Source: an uncultured Succinivibrionaceae bacterium
GTDB lineage: Bacteria > Pseudomonadota > Gammaproteobacteria > Enterobacterales > Succinivibrionaceae
Assembly: GCA_944389835.1 (NCBI GenBank)
Contig: CALXNU010000013.1
Coordinates: 1 to 40,273 of the forward strand
Length of the DNA: 40,273 nt
Direction of reading: 5' to 3'
Shown here: positions 28,798 to 36,627 of the stretch, in pieces
Numbering within the stretch: the first letter of the stretch is position 1
Layout: each line of letters opens with the position of its first letter
Translations under genes and position numbers: made by a program
The notes under the pieces: generated by a model
Database searches by the model: none
Told to the model about the DNA's origin: nothing
What the model saw: the letters and a program-made list of their open reading frames with translations, nothing else

Positions 28798-29676
28798 TTA
28801 ACGCTGTCCTTGTGGGTTGTGGGCATTTCTCATACGATTTGCCAAGTATTGGGACAGATAATTGGTGATAAAGCAGAGGATAAGTAAGATAGCTGCAATT
28901 ACGAAGGCTACTTCAAATTCACCTTGCTCTTTAGCATACACGTACAAAGCTACAGTTAAGGTGGCACCTGAGCTTGTAATGCCATCAAAGTAACCATTTA
29001 AGGTATGAGCAAAACCTGCAGTGAAAAGTAAAGCAGCAGATTCGCCTAACATACGACCGGTAGCTAAGATACAACCTGTAACAATACCATCAATACAGCA
29101 AGGTAGAACTACAGTTCTTATCATATAGAATTTTGCAGCACCAAGACCAAAAGAACCTTCACGATAGCCTTGAGGAACTGTCTTTAAGCTCTCTTGAGTG
29201 GTACGGATGATAATTGGGATGTTCATAATTACTAAGGTTAAAGAACCTGCTAAAAGTGAGGTTTGAAAACCTAAGAATTGACAGAAGAACAACATACCCA
29301 CAAGACCGTAGATAATAGATGGAATACCTGCTAAGGTCTCAACTGCATACTCAATAACTTTAACAAGCTTTGGGCTATTGGCATACTCAGTTAAGTAGAT
29401 GGCTGCACCTACGCCTAAAGGCAATACGATCACAATGGCGGTTAATACTAAATAGATAGTATTTAAGATATCAGGAAGTACACCAATGGTGCCTCTTAAA
29501 TAACTAGGCTTAGTAGTTAAAATATCAATTGAGAAATATGGTATTGAACGGAAGAGAATGTATGCAATAAGGAAGAAGACTAATGCAATAGTCAAGCTTA
29601 CGCAAAGTAGCATACAGCCTCTCATAAAGTTCTTATATAACTTACGGCTTGCCGCATTACTTGCAGTGTTAAGCAT
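28798..29676 (-). CDS. pstA: Phosphate ABC transporter permease PstA
   Basis: PstA forms the inner-membrane channel with PstC. The 292-residue protein has about six membrane segments and the binding-protein-dependent transport signature with the EAA loop (ESLKTVPQGYREGSFGLGA, around 165-185). PstA-typical GVGAAIYLTEYA and GIPSIIYGLVGM are visible. AGGAGG in the end of pstC is the ribosome binding site. Its ATG overlaps the pstC stop by one base (TAATG), so the two permeases are made in equal amounts. Confidence 0.96.
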   Translation of the reverse strand: MLNTASNAASRKLYKNFMRGCMLLCVSLTIALVFFLIAYILFRSIPYFSIDILTTKPSYLRGTIGVLPDILNTIYLVLTAIVIVLPLGVGAAIYLTEYANSPKLVKVIEYAVETLAGIPSIIYGLVGMLFFCQFLGFQTSLLAGSLTLVIMNIPIIIRTTQESLKTVPQGYREGSFGLGAAKFYMIRTVVLPCCIDGIVTGCILATGRMLGESAALLFTAGFAHTLNGYFDGITSSGATLTVALYVYAKEQGEFEVAFVIAAILLILCFITNYLSQYLANRMRNAHNPQGQR

Positions 29677-30554
29677 TAGCGCTTACCTCCTCTCTTTAAT
29701 AGCATATTTAAAGTAGCGTTAATGAGCATAATGAAGACGAAGAGAACTAAGGCAATGGAGAATAGAGCATCACGTTGTAAACCTGAGGAGTAGGACATTT
29801 CACTTGCTACAGCGGTAGTTAAGAAACGTACGGACTCAAATAAGGATGGCATATTAGCAGCATTACCTGCAACCATCATAACTGCCATTGCCTCACCAAT
29901 GGCACGGCCTACGCCTAAAACTACAGCAGCGGCAATACCAGATTTAGCAGCTTTTACAGTTACTCTAAAACAAGTCTCAATTTCATTAGCACCTAAAGCT
30001 AAAGAGCCTAATTCATACTCGTTAGGAACCGCTTCAAGGGAGGTAATGGATATTTTAATAATGGATGGCAAAATCATAATTGCAAGCACAATGATAGCTG
30101 CAAAAAGAGAAGCTCCGTCTGGAAGATTAAAAATTACCTGAATGGCCGGTACTAAGACTAACATACCGACGAAACCGTAAACTACTGATGGAATACCTGC
30201 TAGAAGATCGATTAAAGGTTCAATAGTAGTACGTACTTTTTTGTTGGCAAATTTGGCTAAGTAAACTGCTGAGAAGAAGCCTAAAGGCAAACCGATTACA
30301 ATAGCACCTGCAGTACCGTAAATGGAAGTTAAAATAAAAGGAAGAATACCAAACTCAGGCTCTGTTGCAGTTGAAGCCCAGCGAGTTCCGAATAAGAAGT
30401 CTATAATTCCAATTTCTTTAATGGCTGGTAAACCTGCAATAATAAGATAAATGCAGATTAAGAGCACGAAAGCAATATTTACGATACCTAGAATTAAAAA
30501 GACTAGACTTGCAATGCTTTCTGAGCCATTAAATGAAGATTTTTTATCTAACAT
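29676..30554 (-). CDS. pstC: Phosphate ABC transporter permease PstC
   Basis: PstC is the partner channel subunit of PstA. The 292-residue protein has about six membrane segments and the EAA loop (TSLEAVPNEYELGSLALGA). DLLAGIPSVVYGFVGM and GRAIGEAMAVMMVAGN are family-typical, the last marking PstC rather than PstA. E. coli PstC is 319 residues and starts differently; the IIDFLFGTRW stretch resembles the Firmicutes form. A hairpin (30580-30602) separates it from pstS. Confidence 0.95.
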   Translation of the reverse strand: MLDKKSSFNGSESIASLVFLILGIVNIAFVLLICIYLIIAGLPAIKEIGIIDFLFGTRWASTATEPEFGILPFILTSIYGTAGAIVIGLPLGFFSAVYLAKFANKKVRTTIEPLIDLLAGIPSVVYGFVGMLVLVPAIQVIFNLPDGASLFAAIIVLAIMILPSIIKISITSLEAVPNEYELGSLALGANEIETCFRVTVKAAKSGIAAAVVLGVGRAIGEAMAVMMVAGNAANMPSLFESVRFLTTAVASEMSYSSGLQRDALFSIALVLFVFIMLINATLNMLLKRGGKR

Positions 30555-30579
30555 GGCATTGATCTATTTTGTTTTATTA

Positions 30580-30602
30580 ATACAGGGCGTAAGGCCCTGT
30601 AT
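30580..30602 (-). terminator. Hairpin between pstS and pstC, likely attenuator
   Basis: ATACAGGGC (30580-30588), loop GTAAG, GCCCTGTAT (30594-30602): nine perfect pairs. On the minus strand TAATAAAAC follows, a poor T-tract. In many bacteria such hairpins let the binding protein be made in excess over the membrane parts. Confidence 0.6.
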
Positions 30603-30636
30603 AGATGTGTATCTTTTTTGAAAGGGTATTTAGCAA

Positions 30637-31437
30637 TTACTTGTTTGGAACAGCTCCAGCCATCTCAATGATTGGTTTAGCTTCCTCTGACATTGCATAA
30701 TCGAAGAAAGCTTGAGCAGCCTCAGAGAGCTTTTCGCCCTTGCGAGTTACTAATACGAATGGACGTTGTAACTTGTACTCTCCGCTTTGAATGGTCTCTT
30801 TAGTAGCAGAAACACCACCTACGGTAACAACGTGGATCTTGTCAGATACAGCAGCTAATGAAGCATAACCGATAGCATTTGGATTTTGAGAGACGGTAGT
30901 AATAACGTCGCCGGTGGAGGTTAACTCTTGACGATACTTGCAAGCATCTTTAGTGTTGGTAACAGTCTCAAAGCCATCACGGGTACCTGAACCTGCCTCA
31001 CGACCGATTAATACGATCTGAGAGTCAGCACCGCCTAAATCCTTCCAGTTTGCAATCTCGCCCTTGAAGATTTGAGCAATTTGCTCAACGGTTAAATCTT
31101 TAACTGGGTTTTGTGGGTTAACAACAACTACAATACCATCTAAGCATAAAGTAGTACCATCTAATTTGGCAGCCTCATCAGCTTTTAATGCACGAGAGGA
31201 TAAACCGATATCGCAACGTCCTTCTAAAGCAGCATTGATACCAGCACCTGAACCGGTTGGATTATAAGTGAAGTTAACATCGCTGTTGGCCTCTGAAAAA
31301 GCTTCACCTAATGAACCAATAACTTTCTCCATTGAGGTAGAACCGTCAGTTGAAATGTTCATGTCTGCAAAAGCAGGTGTGGCAACAACGGCACTCATAC
31401 CAAGAGCCATTAAAAGAGAAGCTAATTGTTTTTTCAT
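30637..31437 (-). CDS. pstS: Periplasmic phosphate-binding protein
   Basis: PstS captures phosphate in the periplasm and delivers it to PstCA. The ATG at 31437 is chosen (TTGGAGTT 7 bases upstream; the longer reading starts at the TTG of that site). The 266-residue protein has a classical signal peptide (MKKQLASLLMALG, ending AFA before DMNI) and no lipobox cysteine. Ligand-loop motifs are STDGSTSMEKVIG, NPTGSGAG, EGRCDIGLSSRAL and IGREAGSGTRDGFE. It is far shorter than E. coli PstS (346 precursor residues) and, from memory, resembles the clostridial type. As first gene of the operon it should be the most abundant product. Confidence 0.96.
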   Translation of the reverse strand: MKKQLASLLMALGMSAVVATPAFADMNISTDGSTSMEKVIGSLGEAFSEANSDVNFTYNPTGSGAGINAALEGRCDIGLSSRALKADEAAKLDGTTLCLDGIVVVVNPQNPVKDLTVEQIAQIFKGEIANWKDLGGADSQIVLIGREAGSGTRDGFETVTNTKDACKYRQELTSTGDVITTVSQNPNAIGYASLAAVSDKIHVVTVGGVSATKETIQSGEYKLQRPFVLVTRKGEKLSEAAQAFFDYAMSEEAKPIIEMAGAVPNK

Positions 31438-31707
31438 TTCTAACTCCAAAATAGGAAAAATTCATTTAAGTTGAAGCTAAGATACTTTTCGTGTGTAAAG
31501 TAAAAAAGAAGGTGAATGTAAAATTTGCGTAAATTTTAAAAAACTCATAATTTATTGATAATAAATATTTTTTATCAAAATTGGATATAAGGGGCTATCC
31601 TAAACCTAAGATTTTAAGCTAATCTTAAAAAGTAAAATCTAAGTAAAATTTAAGCTTTGATCACAATTTTCTTAAAAATTTCTAGTATTTTTTTAGGTAA
31701 GAGAGAC
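31438..31707 (-). promoter_or_regulatory. pst operon control region with 11-base direct repeats (Pho-box candidates)
   Basis: The 270 bases before pstS hold no gene and are AT-rich. Two pairs of direct repeats have the 7-4-7 spacing of Pho boxes. On the minus strand TTTTACT occurs at 31642-31648 and 31631-31637, separated by TAGA. TTTACGC and TTTACAT occur at 31527-31533 and 31516-31522, separated by AAAT. Their bases differ from the E. coli CTGTCAT. Inverted repeats TTGATAA/TTATCAA (31555-31561, 31572-31578) and TAAGATT/AATCTTA (31607-31613, 31621-31627) are also present. A -10 may be TAAAAT at 31611-31616; no firm promoter is seen. Confidence 0.45.
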
Positions 31708-31731
31708 GAAAAAGCCACCTCAAGGGTGGCC
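31708..31731 (-). terminator. Rho-independent terminator of kduI
   Basis: On the minus strand GCCACC, loop CTTGA, GGTGGC (31714-31719 with 31725-31730) runs into TTTTT. It lies about 20 bases past the kduI stop and insulates the pst region. Confidence 0.88.
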
Positions 31732-31749
31732 TTAAAGAGAAGTTTTGAC

Positions 31750-32592
31750 TTAACGTAAATCTTTAACTTCAATATTATCCATATCATCAAAAGCTTTATT
31801 TTCACCTGCCATGGCCCAAATAAAGGTGTAATTTGAGGTGCCACAACCTGAGTGAATTGACCAAGAAGGTCCAATTACAGCTTGCTCATTGTGCATAATG
31901 ATGTGACGAGTTTCTTGTGGTTGACCCATCATGTGGAAGACTGCTTGATCTTCTGGGATCTCAAAGTAGAAGTAAAGCTCCATACGACGCTCATGAGTAT
32001 GAGCTGGCATGGTGTTCCATACTGAACCTACTTGTAATTGGGTAAGACCCATGGAAAGTTGGCAGGTTTCTAACACATCTGGGTGAATGAATTGATTGAT
32101 GGTACGGGCATTTGCAGTCTTAGCATCACCACAAGGACGGTGATTAGCCTTGCTCATTGGAATAAAGGTAGTCTTGCATGGTTTGTGAGCAGGTGTTGAA
32201 GCCATATAGAATTTTGCCGGATGTGCAGGATCGGCACTCTTGAAGAGAACTTTCTTAGTTCCCATAGAGACGTAGAGGCAATCTTCAAAATCCATCTCAA
32301 AGGTTTGATCGTCAACTACAATAGAGCCTTTGCCGCCGACGTTGAAAATACCCATTTCACGACGCTCTAAAATATAGTCGGTACCGAAGTTGTGCCAAAC
32401 ATCAATGCCATCGTCAAGGCTTACTTCACGGCTTACTGGCATACAGCCAAAAGCACACATTCTATCAACGTGAGAGTAGGTAACTAAAACCTTGTCAGCT
32501 TCAAAAAGTTTTTCAATTAAAAACTCTTTTCTCATCTCCTCAGTTGTCATTCTCTTAAAATGCTCAGGGGAGGTGCTATAACGAATATCCAT
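31750..32592 (-). CDS. kduI: 5-keto-4-deoxyuronate isomerase
   Basis: KduI interconverts 5-keto-4-deoxyuronate and 2,5-diketo-3-deoxygluconate in the cytoplasm, a step in the use of pectin or glycosaminoglycan fragments. The ATG at 32592 gives MDIRYSTSPEHF, as in the family, with GGAG upstream; a longer reading starts six codons earlier, before that site. The 280-residue protein (E. coli 278) keeps VLETCQLSMGLTQL, the zinc-site HTHERRMELYFYF and FHMMGQPQETRHIIMHNEQA. No other sugar-acid genes are adjacent. It has its own terminator and a palindrome in its upstream region, so it is a single-gene unit. Confidence 0.95.
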   Translation of the reverse strand: MDIRYSTSPEHFKRMTTEEMRKEFLIEKLFEADKVLVTYSHVDRMCAFGCMPVSREVSLDDGIDVWHNFGTDYILERREMGIFNVGGKGSIVVDDQTFEMDFEDCLYVSMGTKKVLFKSADPAHPAKFYMASTPAHKPCKTTFIPMSKANHRPCGDAKTANARTINQFIHPDVLETCQLSMGLTQLQVGSVWNTMPAHTHERRMELYFYFEIPEDQAVFHMMGQPQETRHIIMHNEQAVIGPSWSIHSGCGTSNYTFIWAMAGENKAFDDMDNIEVKDLR

Positions 32593-32648
32593 ACAAAAAC
32601 TCCAAAACATTTATGATGCTAAAAAACGCTTAAATATTAGATCCAAGC

Positions 32649-32670
32649 ATTAAAGAAAAACATCTTTAAT
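32649..32670 (-). promoter_or_regulatory. Palindrome upstream of kduI, operator candidate
   Basis: ATTAAAGA (32649-32656) and TCTTTAAT (32663-32670) form a perfect inverted repeat with a six-base gap, 57 bases before the kduI start. It sits where a repressor site would be, next to a possible -10 (TAATAT on the minus strand near 32635). It resembles in layout, not clearly in sequence, the TGAAA/TTTCA type site of KdgR. Confidence 0.4.
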
Positions 32671-32694
32671 CGTAATTTTTTTTAAATTTGTGAA

Positions 32695-32725
32695 CTAAAA
32701 AGCCTTCTTGTGGATAAGAAGGCTT
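32695..32725 (-). terminator. Rho-independent terminator of tolC
   Basis: AAGCCTTCTT (32700-32709), loop of six bases, AAGAAGGCTT (32716-32725): ten perfect pairs, followed on the minus strand by TTTAG. It lies just past the tolC stop. Confidence 0.85.
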
Positions 32726-32737
32726 CTTTAAATTAAT

Positions 32738-34066
32738 CTACTTGATTAAACCTTTATTCACAAGTTCGATATCTTTTACCTGCAAGATACCTTCAGTATA
32801 AAGTAAAGTAAGACGCGAAATAATATAGTTGTAGCGCGCTGCAGATAAGTTTTGTTGAGCACTATAGAAGTTTTGTGTGGCATCAAGAACATCAGCCATG
32901 GTACGAGTTCCTACCTCGTAGCCTGCTCTCGTGGCAGCAAGGGCTGATTGTGCTGATTTTACAGTTTGCTCATAGGCTCTAACTGAACTTATGTTAGCAC
33001 TTACGTTGTTGTAACCATTATTAGTGTTAGCTACAACATTGCGATGGGTAAGCTCTAAAGCTTCAGAGGCTGAAATATATCTTTGCTCAGCTTGGGCAAC
33101 TTGTGAAGAGGTAGCGCCACCGTGGAAAATTGGGATATTAAGTTGAAGACCAATTGAGCCACCGTGAGTATTACCATCTACCATTGAAGATGCTGTAACC
33201 TCGGGTGAGTAATCATTATAGGCAGTAGAGAGTGATCCTACTAAGTCTAAAGTAGGCTCGTGTCCGGTTTTTGCAAGAGAGATATTATCTTTTGCAATAT
33301 CACGGCCAATAATGGCAGCTTGTAAGGAGAGATTATTAACCTCTGCACTCTTTAAAATGACTTGTCTTTCCCTTTGAATCGCTTCAGGTGAGAAACGGGA
33401 CGCATCAAGTTTTGCAAGATCAGTTACAGGGCGACCAATTAAAAGGCGAATATCCTCATAAGAGTTGATTAAATTATTTTCAGCACTAATTACCTGTGCA
33501 GTTGAGAGATCGTAGGCCGCTTGGGCTTCTAACTGATCTGTTTCGGCAATTAAACCTACTTGAAAACGACGGGTGGCTTCATTTAATTGAGTTCTTAAAG
33601 CTTCTTGATTGGCTCTTGCGAAGGTTAAAGTATCCTCAGCATTTAAGACGCCAAAATAAGCATTAGACACGCGAATAATTAGATTTTGTAAAGCATCGTT
33701 ATATACAAGATCTTGTTGAGCTGCGGTCTTTTCTGCGATGGTCCGATTAAGCCAGGATGAGTGACGCCATAAAGCTTGGCTTAAATTAATGCCACCTGAG
33801 GCGGTTTTGGTATCGACACTATCCCCACGAGAACTATTTGTGGCAGCACTTAAAGATCCAATGACATCAATTTGTGGAAGTAAAGCTGCAGTGGCCTCTG
33901 AGATTGCTTCAAAAGATGCATCTCGATCTGCTTTAGATTGTAAGACTACTGGATCTTTTAAGTAGGCTTCTTTATAAATATCCATTAAATCTGAAGTGGC
34001 GGCTGATGCCGTTTGCACTAAGCTACCAGCTACGGCTAGTGCTAATGCCAGGGTTTTGCAGTGCAT
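32738..34066 (-). CDS. tolC: TolC-family outer membrane efflux/secretion channel
   Basis: A TolC-type trimeric outer-membrane channel, which works with inner-membrane pumps in drug efflux and type I secretion. The 442-residue protein (E. coli precursor 493) has a signal peptide (MHCKTLALALAVAGSLVQ, ending ASA) and the two repeated halves of long helices with barrel strands (YNDALQNLIIRVSNAYFGVL; the second half includes LQLNIPIFHGGATSSQ and TRAGYEVGTRTMADVLDA). AGGA lies 5 bases before the ATG. An extended -10 promoter lies upstream. No pump or adaptor genes are adjacent, so it may serve several systems. Confidence 0.9.
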   Translation of the reverse strand: MHCKTLALALAVAGSLVQTASAATSDLMDIYKEAYLKDPVVLQSKADRDASFEAISEATAALLPQIDVIGSLSAATNSSRGDSVDTKTASGGINLSQALWRHSSWLNRTIAEKTAAQQDLVYNDALQNLIIRVSNAYFGVLNAEDTLTFARANQEALRTQLNEATRRFQVGLIAETDQLEAQAAYDLSTAQVISAENNLINSYEDIRLLIGRPVTDLAKLDASRFSPEAIQRERQVILKSAEVNNLSLQAAIIGRDIAKDNISLAKTGHEPTLDLVGSLSTAYNDYSPEVTASSMVDGNTHGGSIGLQLNIPIFHGGATSSQVAQAEQRYISASEALELTHRNVVANTNNGYNNVSANISSVRAYEQTVKSAQSALAATRAGYEVGTRTMADVLDATQNFYSAQQNLSAARYNYIISRLTLLYTEGILQVKDIELVNKGLIK

Positions 34067-34101
34067 ATGTCCTGTCTAACCTCTAGTTTAAAAAATGAAT
34101 T

Positions 34102-34118
34102 AGTCATGATTATAGCAA
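34102..34118 (-). promoter_or_regulatory. tolC promoter (extended -10)
   Basis: On the minus strand TGCTATAAT contains a perfect TATAAT (34109-34114) with the extended TG. The -35 region is weak (AT-rich, TATTTG-like). Transcription would start near 34102, about 35 bases before the ATG. Confidence 0.65.
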
Positions 34119-34169
34119 GATCCTTTTTTTGCAAATAATCAAAATCCGCAATTTTGCTAAATAGAACGC

Positions 34170-34225
34170 ATACTTTTTAAGTATTAAACCTCAAGATTTT
34201 CTATACAGTACAGAAAATGATGAGG
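34170..34225 (-). terminator. Double hairpin behind dsbD, probable weak terminator
   Basis: CCTCA (34189-34193) pairs with TGAGG (34221-34225), and ATTTTCT (34196-34202) with AGAAAAT (34212-34218), giving one long hairpin with a small internal loop; on the minus strand TTTAATAC follows. A second small hairpin, ATACTT / AAGTAT (34170-34175, 34179-34184), lies next to it. The T-tract is short, so termination may be partial and some dsbD transcripts may run into tolC. Confidence 0.5.
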
Positions 34226-34241
34226 GTGTATTAATTATGCT

Positions 34242-35993
34242 TTAAAAAGGGGCAATCAAAGTTTTAAACTCTTCTTCAGTTAAATAACCGGTATTTTTAA
34301 TAAGAGGATTTAGCTTATTGTCTAAAATTGCAATAAAAGGAACACCGATTATTTTAAAGTAATCAACTAAAGCTTGATTGTTTTCACTTTGCATATCACT
34401 TACATCAAATCTTAAGCAGTGAAATTTACTCTCACAAAGATTTTGCATAAAATCTTGAGTAAAGATTTCTTTATCCATCGCATGACAGTTAGTACACCAA
34501 GAGGCAGTAAAATCAATAAGTAAGGGTTTAGTGCTTTGTTTGTAAGCCTCTAAATCTTGAAGCTTTGTTAAATTTGTAAAGTAATTTACCCCTTTAACCT
34601 CTTGAGGTAATACTAGTAAGGTAAAAACCGTGCTTACAACAAAAACTATACCTGAAAAGATATTTCGTAAAGTTAAATTTTTTGCACTTAAATATTTAAG
34701 AGCAATAAAACTTAGATAAGCTACACATAAGCCCGTACTTAAAGAGATAACCCATAAGTTTTGTTCTTGATAGAAATTGCGCGTTAAGTAAATTGCCGCA
34801 AGAAACAAAGGAATGGCAATAAGCTCTTTGATAAGCTCACTAAAGCGCCCGGCTTTCATAAAAAGTTGGCGGCCAAAAATACCAATTATAAAAAGAGGCA
34901 GAGACATACCAAGGCCAATGGCAAAAAAGGATAGGGCTCCTTGCAAAAGCTTACCGTCTTGAGTGACAAATAAAATGGCTCCAGCAAGAGGCGCTGAAGT
35001 GCAGGGGGTGGCGATTAAAGCTGAGATTAAGCCTAAAAAGAAAGCCCCTTTTAGAGAATGTGCTTGTTTAAAGTTAAGTTTTGCTTGAAGTTTTGAAGAG
35101 AGATTTTCAATTAAATTACCGCCAACTAAGCCTGCACAATTTAAGGCACATAAAATTAAAATAAAAGCGATAGTAAAAATTACGAGAGGATGTTGGAAAA
35201 AAGCTTGGGCTTTAGCGCCAATTAAAGAAAGTATAAGTCCTAATAGCATGTAAGCGATACTCAAGCCTAAAGCATAGGATAGGGATCTTAAAATCGTCTC
35301 TTTTTTAGAGCTTTGATTGCCACCTGTAATCATTGCTGAGAAAACTGGCAACATGGGTAGTACACAAGGGGTGAGGTTAAGCCCCATACCAAGGAGTAAA
35401 CATAAAAAGAGACCTGCAATAAAGCCTTGATTTAAATCTTGTTGGAGAGCATCGGCAAGTGGGGTATAGCTTACATTTTGATCATTTTGCGTGGTAATTA
35501 ACTGAGTAAAAGGTGCGTTAATAGTCTTGGGTGGAAAGCAAATCCCATCTTTAGAGCAACCTTGATATTCAAGTGAGATCTTTGCATTGGAAGATGAGTT
35601 TAAAATTTCCACACTTACCGTAAAATCTTGAGTAAAGATTTTTGATTTGCCTTGCAAGTCCTGATGTTCATGGCTTTTACCTTTTATGATAAAAGTTTTG
35701 ATAGTGGCATTAGAGGCTTGTGCTTTAAGTGAGTGCTCGTAAATATAGGCATCATTTAAAAGTTTAAAATTAAAATCAAGCCCACCCTCTTTTTCTATAA
35801 CAGTTACGCTAAAGGGCTCTTTTACCTTTTCAACTGACTTATTTTGTTGATTATGATTAAAATTTTGAAGCGTATTTAATAAATCTGAGCTTATAAGAGA
35901 GTCATCATTTGCTTCACTTAAGGGGGCGCAAAAGAAGATAATAGATAAAATTACAAGTAAAAATCTTTTAGTTAATAACAATTGTGGCCTCAT
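34242..35993 (-). CDS. dsbD: Thiol:disulfide interchange protein DsbD
   Basis: DsbD carries electrons from cytoplasmic thioredoxin across the inner membrane to periplasmic DsbC, DsbG and cytochrome c maturation. The 583-residue protein (E. coli 565) has a signal peptide (about 1-28) and the alpha domain with redox C146 and C152 (CSKDGIC). A membrane part of about eight helices has C210 (TPCVLPMLPVF) and the second Cys in ATPCTSAPLAG. A C-terminal thioredoxin-like domain has CTNC at 500-503. All three redox pairs are intact. The ATG lacks a good Shine-Dalgarno. It is divergent from fxsA across only 36 bases. Confidence 0.95.
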   Translation of the reverse strand: MRPQLLLTKRFLLVILSIIFFCAPLSEANDDSLISSDLLNTLQNFNHNQQNKSVEKVKEPFSVTVIEKEGGLDFNFKLLNDAYIYEHSLKAQASNATIKTFIIKGKSHEHQDLQGKSKIFTQDFTVSVEILNSSSNAKISLEYQGCSKDGICFPPKTINAPFTQLITTQNDQNVSYTPLADALQQDLNQGFIAGLFLCLLLGMGLNLTPCVLPMLPVFSAMITGGNQSSKKETILRSLSYALGLSIAYMLLGLILSLIGAKAQAFFQHPLVIFTIAFILILCALNCAGLVGGNLIENLSSKLQAKLNFKQAHSLKGAFFLGLISALIATPCTSAPLAGAILFVTQDGKLLQGALSFFAIGLGMSLPLFIIGIFGRQLFMKAGRFSELIKELIAIPLFLAAIYLTRNFYQEQNLWVISLSTGLCVAYLSFIALKYLSAKNLTLRNIFSGIVFVVSTVFTLLVLPQEVKGVNYFTNLTKLQDLEAYKQSTKPLLIDFTASWCTNCHAMDKEIFTQDFMQNLCESKFHCLRFDVSDMQSENNQALVDYFKIIGVPFIAILDNKLNPLIKNTGYLTEEEFKTLIAPF

Positions 35994-36029
35994 TATGCGA
36001 TAATCTTAAAACCTAAATTTGGAGTAATT

Positions 36030-36536
36030 ATGCCACGAGTTGTCCTCTTTTTTCTCTTGTTCTTTGTCTTAGAACTTTTTGTGTTAATCACTATAGGTTC
36101 AAGGATTGGAGCCTTAATGACTATTTCTTTAATGTTTTTGGCAATGGTCATTGGCGGAGTTTTAATTAAATTTAGAGCAAGATCTTTAATTCAAACTCTA
36201 CAAAGTGGTGATGGCAGGAAAGTTTTAGAAGGCAATGTCAGCCTTTTAATGTTACCTCTTGCAGGTATTTTATTTATAATTCCAGGCTTTATTTCAGATA
36301 TTTTGGCTGTTTTAATTTTAATTCCAGGTCTTGATAAATTAATTGCCAGTCTTTTTATCGTAAAGTTTAGCAATGTATATTTTGGCAATGGCAAAGGCTT
36401 TAGCTCTCATACCTTTTATTCACAAGGCACTTTTCATGAGCAAAGTACAGATGATGGTACCGTAATTGATGGTACTTATTCAGAAGTTCCAGAACACTCT
36501 TTAGAGCATAAAAGTAAAGAGCCTACTAAAAAGTAA
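36030..36536 (+). CDS. fxsA: FxsA family membrane protein
   Basis: FxsA is a small inner-membrane protein, named for easing F-plasmid exclusion of phage T7 when overproduced; its normal role is unknown. The ATG at 36030 is chosen: TTTGGAG lies 5 bases upstream and it gives the usual N-terminus; the longer reading runs into the dsbD promoter. The 168-residue protein has about three to four membrane segments, the family's GAL(M/L)TI and VIGGVLIKFRA, and the LAGILFIIPGFISDILAVLILIP pattern in the second half (seen in parts), then a polar, acidic C-terminus. In E. coli fxsA also lies close to groESL and dsbD. Confidence 0.9.
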   Translation: MPRVVLFFLLFFVLELFVLITIGSRIGALMTISLMFLAMVIGGVLIKFRARSLIQTLQSGDGRKVLEGNVSLLMLPLAGILFIIPGFISDILAVLILIPGLDKLIASLFIVKFSNVYFGNGKGFSSHTFYSQGTFHEQSTDDGTVIDGTYSEVPEHSLEHKSKEPTKK

Positions 36537-36627
36537 TTAGAAAAATTTTTAATTAACTTTCAGACAAAAAGGACCCCAAATAGTCTAAGATCGCATAGGC
36601 TATAGATTATAGGTGTTTGAGGTGTTT

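Noticed and set aside
31555-31578. TTGATAA/TTATCAA as an FNR site before pstS
   Set aside because: FNR needs a four-base gap between TTGAT and ATCAA; here it is fourteen.
31650-31874. 74-codon minus-strand frame spanning the kduI end and the pst leader
   Set aside because: Runs through the kduI terminator and overlaps kduI in another frame.
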